Notes under the pieces: model-generated
The model's database searches: none
Told to the model about the DNA's origin: nothing
Seen by the model: only the letters and a program-made list of their open reading frames with translations
Shown: piece after piece, positions 1-6,347 of the stretch
Position numbering within the stretch: the first letter of the stretch is position 1
Layout of the letters: each line of letters begins with the position of its first letter
Program-made: the position numbers and the translations under genes
NCBI GenBank assembly: GCA_013202445.1
Contig: JABMRW010000070.1
Location: forward strand, 1-8,220
Direction of reading: 5' to 3'
From: Deltaproteobacteria bacterium
GTDB lineage: Bacteria > Chloroflexota > Dehalococcoidia > Dehalococcoidales > BS750m-G39
DNA: 8,220 bases

Positions 1-133
1 CTATAACATGTCACTCTTATCTTTTCAATGCGGAGAAAGACCCATAAAAAGCGTAGTGTGATGCGGAGTGTATTTCGACATTGGAGAGATAAATCGAAAC
101 ATGTTCAGATCAAGGTAACAATCCGCTAAAAAG

Positions 134-148
134 TGTGATCAAGTCACA
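134..148. promoter_or_regulatory. TGTGA-N5-TCACA half-site pair (possible operator)
   Basis: TGTGA (134-138) and TCACA (144-148) form an inverted pair of 5-bp arms with a 5-nt spacer. It resembles CRP/FNR-family operators, but the CRP consensus has a 6-nt spacer and no promoter is evident beside it. No gene starts nearby on the + strand, and the minus-strand gene ends at 234, so a regulated target is not obvious. This may be chance symmetry. Confidence 0.2.
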
Positions 149-164
149 ATCCAAGCTATCGTTG

Positions 165-183
165 CACAAAAGCCTCTTTTGTG
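165..183. repeat. Perfect 8-bp inverted repeat
   Basis: CACAAAAG (165-172) and CTTTTGTG (176-183) are exact reverse complements separated by CCT. On the minus strand the hairpin lies about 50 bases past the stop of the small membrane-protein gene, so it could help end that transcript. However, the stem is A/T-rich, the loop is only 3 nt and no T-run follows it in that direction. It could equally be an operator. The symmetry is seen directly; the function is not known. Confidence 0.4.
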
Positions 184-233
184 ACCTAAGCAACAATACA
201 AGCAAATGTGACCACATGCTGGGTGGCAAGCTT

Positions 234-554
234 TTAATGAGGGAATAGAATTTCACCAAGTGAGAAGACTAGAACGAAGAGTCCTATCGCCGTTGCCATA
301 AAAACGAGAACAGACCGCTCCCTGCTTTTTACAATGCCGATGATCCCGGTCACCAAGGCTGATACACCGGAAACTCCAGCAAGTAGCATAGGTATTGTGA
401 GCGAAAGATTGCTGAAAAATGTATCACCACCACGTTGTCCCGACGCAACCAGGATCAGAAACACCGCGAAAAACAAAAGGAATGCAATAATCAGTCCGGT
501 CGACCATTTACCCATTGTGCTTTTGGGCTTAAGGCTTATTCTCATGCTGTTCAT
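234..554 (-). CDS. Small membrane protein with three predicted TM segments, unknown function
   Basis: I do not recognise a characterised family. The 106-residue product is strongly hydrophobic, with three likely membrane helices at about residues 19-38, 51-74 and 81-103. A basic N-terminus (RISLKPKSTMGK) and a charged KSRER loop between helices 2 and 3 suggest, by the positive-inside rule, that both are cytoplasmic. There is no signal-peptidase site, enzyme motif or Cys/His metal motif. The long hydrophobic blocks and the regular charge pattern argue that this is a real gene rather than a shadow. The start is uncertain: ATG at 554 and the ATG three codons later are both possible, and neither has a clear Shine-Dalgarno. 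It is divergent from the kinase gene and stands alone on its strand, so context gives no role. Confidence 0.65.
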   Translation of the reverse strand: MNSMRISLKPKSTMGKWSTGLIIAFLLFFAVFLILVASGQRGGDTFFSNLSLTIPMLLAGVSGVSALVTGIIGIVKSRERSVLVFMATAIGLFVLVFSLGEILFPH

Positions 555-648
555 ATATTGGAGATACTATATGGCATTTGTCAAGCTTAACAACGAAATG
601 CTAAATCGTGCAACTGGCCGGTGGGGAAAACTCCAGCCCGCTACCCAG

Positions 649-677
649 AGGTCGCCCGTTCGAATCCAACCCCCGCA
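649..677 (+). other. T-arm-like sequence, possible decayed tRNA 3' end
   Basis: The stretch contains AGGTC followed by GTTCGAATCC (658-667), which matches the T-loop/T-stem consensus of tRNA genes, and then a C-rich run like an acceptor 3' strand. The 5-base stem strands flanking the loop do not pair beyond the closing G-C, and I cannot fold a complete cloverleaf from 600-690. It is therefore not an intact tRNA. It could be a remnant of one, for example an element attachment-site fragment, or a coincidence. Confidence 0.25.
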
Positions 678-711
678 TGCTTTCCCATAGCCTCAACCCC
701 GGAGAAAGAGT

Positions 712-740
712 TTGACAAGCTCAGAAGTTTAGGATATCTT
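712..740 (+). promoter_or_regulatory. Sigma70-type promoter for the kinase/regulator operon
   Basis: A consensus -35 hexamer TTGACA (712-717) and a -10 hexamer TATCTT (735-740, 4 of 6 consensus positions) are separated by exactly 17 nt. Transcription would start near 747, giving a leader of about 40 nt before the kinase ATG at 788. No upstream gene on this strand could supply read-through. This is the best promoter match I saw in the window. Confidence 0.65.
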
Positions 741-787
741 AAGTTACTCCTTATAGCCAATCCTGGGAAGGCTTTGAGACGGAGCAC

Positions 788-2029
788 ATGGAAGCAAGCA
801 GGTTAGAGCAGCAAGACCAGCCTGATGAGGGAGAGCGGTATCAAGAGCTACTCGCTTTAAGCCGAGTCTCAGCCGCCATCAGTGGTCTGTGGGATTTGGA
901 CGCTGTCCTCAAGGTAGCCCTTGATAATATCCTCAAAATCATGAAGGGAACTATTGGAGGCATCCTTCTTGCCGATGAGCAGACCCAAACGTTATCCTAT
1001 CATATCCATCAGGGTTTGAGTGACAGGTATGTTGAGAAGATGCGCCTCAACCTGGGTGAAGGCATTGCTGGAAGAGTAGCTCAAAGTGGCAAAGCGATTC
1101 TGCTGGAGGATATCTCTATTGACTCTCGTGTGGCCCACCCAGACCTGGTAAGCGCCGAGGGTCTAAAGGCTTTCATCTGTGTCCCTATCAGGGCCAAAGA
1201 CAACGTTCTAGGGGTGATTAACGTTGCCAGCCGTAAAGCACACCGCTTCAGCAGTAAGGATTTACATCTATTGCACTCTATTGGAGACCAGCTTGGTGTT
1301 GCTATTCAGCAGGCAAGACTGTACGAACGACTGCGAAAGGCACGAGAAAGATACCGCAAGCTCACCCGACAAATTCTGGTCGCTCAAGAAGACGAGCGGA
1401 AGAGACTGGCTCGTGAACTACATGATGAAACCAGCCAGACACTTTCAGGACTTACGCTTCAGTTACAGGCGCTGGTGGGTATGGTTGAGAAGTCCAGCGG
1501 TGACACCGAGTTGATAGCCAGGTTGAAAAAGGTCCAATCTCTGGCCGTCCAGGTACACACGGAGGTAAGAAGGTTAATGACCGACTTGCGCCCTTCGTTG
1601 TTAGATACACTGGGGCTGGTTCCAGCCATTCGTCAACTGGCTGATACCAGACTCCGCCCCTTAAACATCAATGTATCCGTGGAAACTATAGGTACTGAAA
1701 GACGTTTGGATCCAGAAGCCGAAACTGGACTCTTCCGGGTTGCCCAGGGCTCTATAGGCAACATCATTGAGCACTCAAAGGCGAAGAACGCCACCATCGC
1801 CGTGGAATATCAGGATAGTGAACTGGTGCTGCGCATTACTGATGATGGCAAAGGGTTTGATGTCTCGGCTATCACCGATGTTGAGGAGAGCGGGCGCGGA
1901 CGGGGTCTATTCAGTATGAGAGAGAGGGTCATGCTCCTGGGCGGTACTGCCTCTGTTGAATCAAAGATTGGCCAGGGAACCACGGTCTGGGCCAAGGTGC
2001 CTATAGTTCACGGTGAGGAACATGGATAA
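788..2029 (+). CDS. Soluble GAF-domain sensor histidine kinase, NarX/DesK (HisKA_3) class
   Basis: This is a sensor kinase that would autophosphorylate on a histidine and pass the phosphate to a NarL-type regulator. A GAF sensory domain spans about residues 20-180 and a helical linker about 178-198. The HisKA_3 dimerisation domain (about 199-270) has the H-box ELHDETSQ with phospho-acceptor His212. The HATPase domain (about 305-407) has an N-box with Asn325 and His329, a G1 box DDGKGFD at 352-358 and a glycine-rich GRGRGL at 369-374. There are no membrane segments, so it senses a cytoplasmic cue; the GAF ligand cannot be read from the sequence. The N-box Glu usual in this class is Gly321 (reads QGSIGN, not QEAxxN). 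The ATG at 788 has GGAG only 3 nt upstream, a short spacing, but no other start is near. Its 3' end overlaps the next regulator, its likely cognate partner. Confidence 0.93.
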   Translation: MEASRLEQQDQPDEGERYQELLALSRVSAAISGLWDLDAVLKVALDNILKIMKGTIGGILLADEQTQTLSYHIHQGLSDRYVEKMRLNLGEGIAGRVAQSGKAILLEDISIDSRVAHPDLVSAEGLKAFICVPIRAKDNVLGVINVASRKAHRFSSKDLHLLHSIGDQLGVAIQQARLYERLRKARERYRKLTRQILVAQEDERKRLARELHDETSQTLSGLTLQLQALVGMVEKSSGDTELIARLKKVQSLAVQVHTEVRRLMTDLRPSLLDTLGLVPAIRQLADTRLRPLNINVSVETIGTERRLDPEAETGLFRVAQGSIGNIIEHSKAKNATIAVEYQDSELVLRITDDGKGFDVSAITDVEESGRGRGLFSMRERVMLLGGTASVESKIGQGTTVWAKVPIVHGEEHG

Positions 2030-2675
2030 GATAAAGGTGCTCGTTGTTGATGACCACCCTATCGTGAGGGAGGGGATTTGCGCTCTACTGGCCGTTGTCG
2101 GTGATATGGCAGTAGTCGCCGAGGCGGCTAATGGCAGCGAAGCAATAGATACGGTCAGAGAGCTACAGCCGGATGTTGTGCTTATGGATATTGCCATGCC
2201 TATCATGGGAGGGCTAGAAGCTACCCGCCGCATATGCCGCGAATTTCCAAAAACAAAAGTGCTAATCCTGACCCAATATGACGATAAAGAATACGTACTG
2301 CCGGTAATTGAAGCCGGTGCTTCCGGCTTCGTCAGCAAGGCAGCGGCATCCTCAGAACTTATTTTAGGTATCCGCTCTGTATACCGTGGAGATTCATACC
2401 TTTCTCCCCCGGCGGCCAAGCTACTGGTCGAAGGTTATCGTTACAAGATTGGCAGCCGGGTTGGCAAAGACCCCTATGATCAATTGACTGACCGAGAGCG
2501 GGATGTATTAAAACTGATGGCAGATGGGCATACCAACCAGGAAATAGCCGATATTCTAGTCATCAGCCGCAAAACCGTCGAGGGCCATAAGACAAACCTC
2601 ATGGCCAAGCTTGATATCCACAACCGTACTGAACTAGTCAAATATGCCTTGCGCAAAGGTATCATAACTGTTTGA
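2022..2675 (+). CDS. NarL/FixJ-family response regulator (receiver + LuxR-type HTH)
   Basis: A DNA-binding response regulator, presumably phosphorylated by the overlapping kinase. The receiver (about residues 3-120) has the acidic pair Asp10/Asp11, phospho-acceptor Asp56 in VLMDIAMP, Thr84 and Lys106, so every key residue is present. A LuxR-type helix-turn-helix fills about 153-215 (LTDRERDVLKLMADG, then NQEIADIL and SRKTVEGH). At 217 residues it has the usual family length. I chose ATG 2022, which is preceded by GGTGAGG at 3 nt, over GTG 2013, which would place that Shine-Dalgarno inside the coding region. The gene overlaps the kinase stop by 8 bases, which suggests translational coupling. 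Its targets are not visible; the downstream oxidoreductase operon is a natural candidate (inference). Confidence 0.95.
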   Translation: MDKIKVLVVDDHPIVREGICALLAVVGDMAVVAEAANGSEAIDTVRELQPDVVLMDIAMPIMGGLEATRRICREFPKTKVLILTQYDDKEYVLPVIEAGASGFVSKAAASSELILGIRSVYRGDSYLSPPAAKLLVEGYRYKIGSRVGKDPYDQLTDRERDVLKLMADGHTNQEIADILVISRKTVEGHKTNLMAKLDIHNRTELVKYALRKGIITV

Positions 2676-2699
2676 AGTACGGAATAAACAGGGGTAAAT

Positions 2700-2721
2700 C
2701 CTAGGAAATTTAGGGTTTTTT
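2700..2721 (+). terminator. Weak Rho-independent terminator-like hairpin
   Basis: CCTA (2700-2703) and TAGG (2711-2714) can form a 4-bp stem, or 5 bp with a G-T pair, followed by six T at 2716-2721. It lies 25 bases past the response-regulator stop, where a terminator would be expected. The stem is short, and an alternative AGGGT/ACCCT pairing (2712-2727) competes with it, so termination may be partial. Confidence 0.35.
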
Positions 2722-2767
2722 CACCCTGCCTATCAAGGAAAAGCCCTCTTCTCCATTTACAGCCTTT

Positions 2768-2795
2768 GGTTTATTGTTAAGGTTATTAACAAACC
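2768..2795. repeat. Inverted repeat upstream of the double-receiver gene
   Basis: TTGTTAA (2774-2780) and TTAACAA (2786-2792) are perfect 7-bp inverted arms around a 5-nt centre. They extend by GGT (2768-2770) and ACC (2793-2795) with a 3-nt bulge. The repeat lies about 55 bases before the start at 2851, in the spacer that would hold the promoter of that gene. An operator or a leader hairpin are both possible. I found no convincing -35/-10 pair next to it. Confidence 0.4.
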
Positions 2796-2850
2796 TCCGA
2801 CCGTAAACGCAAATTCGGCAGTATGGCGGTGATGGAGGAAGGAGGCTGCG

Positions 2851-3636
2851 ATGGAACACGGTCATAGAATTCTGATTGTGGATGATGACCCCGATTTCAC
2901 CCAAGCTCTACAGGCAGCTTTAGAGGCTAAATCATGCTCGGTAGTTACCGCCTCTGAGCGGCGTCAGGCTGAAGGCATGGTTCGCTCTCATGAGCCCGAG
3001 CTGGTGGTACTGGGCACAATTATGCCTCGCGGAGACGCTTTCCTGATTCACCAGTGGCTGAAACAGTCGCTTGGATTCAGCAACCTGCCTATTATAGTGG
3101 TTAATACGCCACCGGAGAAACAGCATCTCAAGGGATGGAGGAGGGAGGAAGGTATGCAATGTGAGGTTGAGGACTTCCTGTCCAGACCTATTGAGCTAAC
3201 CGTGCTGGTGCCTCGTATCGAGAAGCTGCTGGATAGGGTAACCAGAAAGATCAGGGTGTTAGTGGTAGATGACCATGCCGTGGTCAGAGATGGTATTCGA
3301 GCCGTACTCGCCCTGCAGCATGATATGCAGGTGGTGGGCGAAGCCGCCAACGGAAGGGAGGCGATAGATAAAACCGGCCAGTTTTTACCCGACGTGGTGC
3401 TCATGGACATAGTCATGCCGGAGATGAACGGTCTGGAGGCGGCCAAGGAGATATGCCAGCAGTATCAGCAAGCCAGGGTCTTAATGCTGACGCAGTATGA
3501 CGATGAGGAAAATGTCCTGGCCAGCCAGCAGGTAGGCGCACTGGGCTTTATTCCCAAAACAGTGGTCAGTTCTCAGCTACTAAATGGAATAAGGTCGGTG
3601 TATGAAGGCAAGAAATTTATCTGCGCCGTTAATTAA
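2851..3636 (+). CDS. Tandem-receiver protein: degenerate receiver + intact NarL-type receiver, no output domain
   Basis: This is a signalling protein made of two receiver domains and nothing else. Receiver 1 (about residues 5-128) keeps the acidic residues Asp11-Asp13. It has Gly55 where the phospho-acceptor Asp belongs (LVVLGTIMP), Asn85 at the Thr/Ser position and Arg112 at the Lys position, so it is a pseudo-receiver. Receiver 2 (about 134-255) is complete, with Asp140/Asp141, Asp186 in VLMDIVMP, Thr214 and Lys236. It closely resembles the receiver of the regulator just upstream (shared EAANG, DVVLMDI, LTQYDD, GIRSVY), which points to duplication. The protein ends at the receiver/HTH junction, so there is no LuxR domain, and only 26 bases precede the next gene, leaving no room for one. 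The ATG has AAGGAGG 5 nt upstream. It may act by protein contact or as a phosphate sink (inference). It is probably cotranscribed with the oxidoreductase genes. Confidence 0.9.
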   Translation: MEHGHRILIVDDDPDFTQALQAALEAKSCSVVTASERRQAEGMVRSHEPELVVLGTIMPRGDAFLIHQWLKQSLGFSNLPIIVVNTPPEKQHLKGWRREEGMQCEVEDFLSRPIELTVLVPRIEKLLDRVTRKIRVLVVDDHAVVRDGIRAVLALQHDMQVVGEAANGREAIDKTGQFLPDVVLMDIVMPEMNGLEAAKEICQQYQQARVLMLTQYDDEENVLASQQVGALGFIPKTVVSSQLLNGIRSVYEGKKFICAVN

Positions 3637-3662
3637 TAGATAACCCCTAAAAGGAGCCACCC

Positions 3663-6347
3663 TTGGAAACAGTTACCATTACGCTTGATGGTGTGGAGGT
3701 AAGCGGCTATTCCGGGATGACCATCTTGGATCTCGCCCGGGAATCGGGGGTGGATATTCCCACTCTGTGTCATGACCGTTATCTGGCCCCTACCGGTGCC
3801 TGCCGGCTCTGTATCGTAGAAGACGAAAGCTCAGAAGCCTTGCTTGCCTCCTGCGTTGCTCCAATAAGACCGGGGATGGTGATAAATACCCGCTCGCCGC
3901 GGGTACTGGAGCGCCGGAGATTACTCATTCAGCTCATGCTCGCCAGTCATCCCGACTCGTGCCTCGTTTGCGATAAGGGCAACCAGTGTCAGTTGAGAAA
4001 GCTGGGTGCCGAGATGGGCATCGGACTGGTGGAATTACAGAAAATCCCACGACTGGCGGCCACCCAGGAGGTGAACCCCTTCATTGAAAGGGACCTGTCC
4101 AGGTGTATCCTATGCGCCAAGTGTATCCGGGCCGATCAGGAGCTCGTTGTCGAGGGTGCCATCGATTATATCGGTCGTGGCTTTGCTACTAAACCAGCCA
4201 CATTAAATGATATGCCGCTGGAGAACTCCGAGTGTACCTTCTGTGGAACCTGTGTGGCCCATTGCCCCACCGGTGCCCTGATGGAAAAGGAGAAGTCATA
4301 CCGTGGGACGGCCACCAAAACGGTCGATACCGTCTGTCCGTTCTGCGGCTGTGGCTGTACCCTCCACCTGGAGGTAAAGGACAATCAAATAGTAAGGGCT
4401 AAACCAGGCGAAAGCCCGGTTAATCACGGCACGCTTTGTGTGAGGGGGTGTTACGGCTACGATTTCGTACATAGCCCGGAAAGGTTAACCAGCCCCTTAA
4501 TCAAGGTAGACGGCGAGTTTCAAAAAGCGCCCTGGGAAGAGGCTATCAGCCGGGTAGCCGCTGAATTTAAAAGATTGAAGCAAGAGCATGGCGCCGACAG
4601 CCTGGCCGTACTGGGTTCCTCTAAATGTACCAATGAAGAGAACTACTTGCTACAGAGGTTGGCCCGGGTGACCTTAGGCACCAACAACATCGATAATGGC
4701 AGTCGGCTGTATAGTGCTACCAGCCGGGTTGGTCTGGGGCAGTCTATCGGTTTTCCGGGCACAACCAACTCCCTGGAAGAACTTGAGAACTCAGAAGTAA
4801 TAATGGTTATCGGCGCCAACCCGGTTGTCTCAGCCCCGGCGGTAGGTTACGCCATAAAACGCGCCGCCAAATATAACGGCGCCAAGCTGCTGCTGGTTGA
4901 CGTGCGTCCCACCAAGCTTAATCCTCTGGCTCATATCTGGCTTAAACCTAAAGTCGGTACCGATGTAGCCCTGCTGAACGGCCTGGCCAGGGTGATTATT
5001 GAAGAAAAACTGTTTGACGAGGAATTCGTCGCCCGCAAAACGGATAACTTCGACGGGCTGTCCCAAAGTTTAAAGCCGTATACCCTGGAACAGGTAGAAA
5101 AGGTAACCGGTATCCCCAAGCAGGATGTGCAACGGGCGGCTCGCACCTTTGCCCAAGCCGAGTGGGCATCTATTGTTTACGGAAATGGAGTCACCCAGTA
5201 TGTTAACGGGGTAGACAGCGTGATGGCTCTGGCTAATCTAGCCATGCTGACGGGGAATATCGAGCGGCGGGGAGGAGGCATCTTTGCCCTGCAACGGGAA
5301 AACAACGCCCAGGGTGCCTGTGATATGGGTAGTTTGCCCGACTTCCTGCCCGGATATCAGAGCCTGGATGATGCGCAGGCTAGGAGTGACTTTGAAAGGC
5401 GGTGGGGGAGCAGTCTGCCAGGCAATGCCGGTCTATCGGCCCTGGAGATGATTGAGCAGGCTGAAGCAAGAAAGCTTAAAGGGATGTTCATCGTCGGCGA
5501 AAATCCTGCCTCCAGCTTCCCTCGCCCTTCTCTGGTTAGAAAGGCTCTGGCTGCCCTCGAATTTCTTGTGGTCGCTGACATGTTCCTGACCGAGACAGCT
5601 AGACTAGCCGAGGTAGTCTTGCCCTCGGCCAGCTTCGCCGAAAAAGAGGGCACCTTTACTAACTTTGAAGGCCGGACTCAGCCAGTGAGGAAAGCCATCG
5701 AACCAATTGGTGGCTGCCTGCCGGATTGGAAAATAATTCTCCAGCTGTCTAAAGAGATGGGGCAGCCGATGCCATACTCCTCTCCTCAAGAGGTTAGGAA
5801 CGAGATTGAAGAGTTGCTCCCCTTTTATCAGCGCCCTGCCTCTGCCGACCTGGAAAAGGAGGATGTGGAGTGGGCCGGTCTGGAGAGTGAGAGTGTAAGA
5901 ACCAAGCGCCTGTACAGAGGTCCATTCCCCAGCGGGTTTGGGCGCCTTTCCCCGGCCGAGTATACCCCGCCAACCGATATATCCGGGAACGGCTATCCAC
6001 TGACCCTGCTGTCCGGCTCAGTACTGCCCCACTTTGGCAGCGGCACCAGGAGCTTGCGGGCTTCACGGCTTAAAGAATTTTCACCACATTCCTGGGTAGA
6101 AGTCAGCCAGGATGACGCCAAACACCTCGGACTTGGCGATGGCGACCCGGTCAAGGTAGCCTCATCGATAGGTGAACTAACTACCACGATCAGGGTAACC
6201 GACTCGTTGCCCTCCGGTCTGCTTTTCATGCCTATCTCGTTTCCGGATAGCCCGGTAAACGAACTGTTCGATATTAAATTAGACCCCAGGTCTAAGGCTC
6301 CTTTTCTCAAAAGCTGCGCGGTAAGGCTGGAAAGGATTAAGCCATAA
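3663..6347 (+). CDS. Molybdopterin oxidoreductase, FdhA-like with NuoG-like Fe-S N-terminus; formate active site not conserved
   Basis: Large catalytic-type subunit of a soluble NAD(P)H-linked complex, 894 residues, normal for FdhA proteins with a NuoG-like N-terminus. Domain order: [2Fe-2S] ferredoxin (Cys36, 47, 50, 64); His-Cys3 [4Fe-4S] motif (His96, Cys100, 103, 109); two-cluster ferredoxin (Cys148, 151, 154, then Asp158 where the fourth Cys is expected; Cys191, 194, 197, 201); Mo/W-bisMGD domain with its own cluster (Cys225, 228, 232, 259) through to a C-terminal molydopterin-binding domain ending in CAVRLERI. Formate dehydrogenase landmarks are kept (GYDFVHSPERL at 265-275, NNAQGACDMG at 547-556). 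The positions matching E. coli FdhF Sec140, His141 and Arg333 are Tyr350, Ser351 and Gln544, and the relay Lys44 is Arg261. Formate oxidation is therefore unlikely and the substrate is unknown. There is no twin-arginine signal or membrane segment. The start is TTG, with AAGGAG 6 nt upstream. Confidence 0.93.
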   Translation: METVTITLDGVEVSGYSGMTILDLARESGVDIPTLCHDRYLAPTGACRLCIVEDESSEALLASCVAPIRPGMVINTRSPRVLERRRLLIQLMLASHPDSCLVCDKGNQCQLRKLGAEMGIGLVELQKIPRLAATQEVNPFIERDLSRCILCAKCIRADQELVVEGAIDYIGRGFATKPATLNDMPLENSECTFCGTCVAHCPTGALMEKEKSYRGTATKTVDTVCPFCGCGCTLHLEVKDNQIVRAKPGESPVNHGTLCVRGCYGYDFVHSPERLTSPLIKVDGEFQKAPWEEAISRVAAEFKRLKQEHGADSLAVLGSSKCTNEENYLLQRLARVTLGTNNIDNGSRLYSATSRVGLGQSIGFPGTTNSLEELENSEVIMVIGANPVVSAPAVGYAIKRAAKYNGAKLLLVDVRPTKLNPLAHIWLKPKVGTDVALLNGLARVIIEEKLFDEEFVARKTDNFDGLSQSLKPYTLEQVEKVTGIPKQDVQRAARTFAQAEWASIVYGNGVTQYVNGVDSVMALANLAMLTGNIERRGGGIFALQRENNAQGACDMGSLPDFLPGYQSLDDAQARSDFERRWGSSLPGNAGLSALEMIEQAEARKLKGMFIVGENPASSFPRPSLVRKALAALEFLVVADMFLTETARLAEVVLPSASFAEKEGTFTNFEGRTQPVRKAIEPIGGCLPDWKIILQLSKEMGQPMPYSSPQEVRNEIEELLPFYQRPASADLEKEDVEWAGLESESVRTKRLYRGPFPSGFGRLSPAEYTPPTDISGNGYPLTLLSGSVLPHFGSGTRSLRASRLKEFSPHSWVEVSQDDAKHLGLGDGDPVKVASSIGELTTTIRVTDSLPSGLLFMPISFPDSPVNELFDIKLDPRSKAPFLKSCAVRLERIKP

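Noticed and set aside
555..584. TTGACA on the minus strand (584-579) as a promoter for the small membrane-protein gene
   Set aside because: No -10 element lies 16-18 nt away, and a start site at normal spacing would fall at or inside the ATG at 554.
334..690. Open frame of 118 codons on the + strand, and another at 621-806
   Set aside because: The first lies opposite the small membrane-protein gene and neither product has a recognisable pattern. The second runs through the promoter of the kinase gene.
3637..3662. Frameshift that would restore a LuxR HTH to the tandem-receiver protein
   Set aside because: Only 26 bases separate its stop from the next start, and they hold a clear Shine-Dalgarno, so no HTH-coding sequence is left in any frame.
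3663..6347. Calling the large subunit a functional formate dehydrogenase
   Set aside because: The Cys/Sec, His and Arg needed for formate oxidation are Tyr350, Ser351 and Gln544. Similarity over the full length supports the fold and cofactor, not the reaction.
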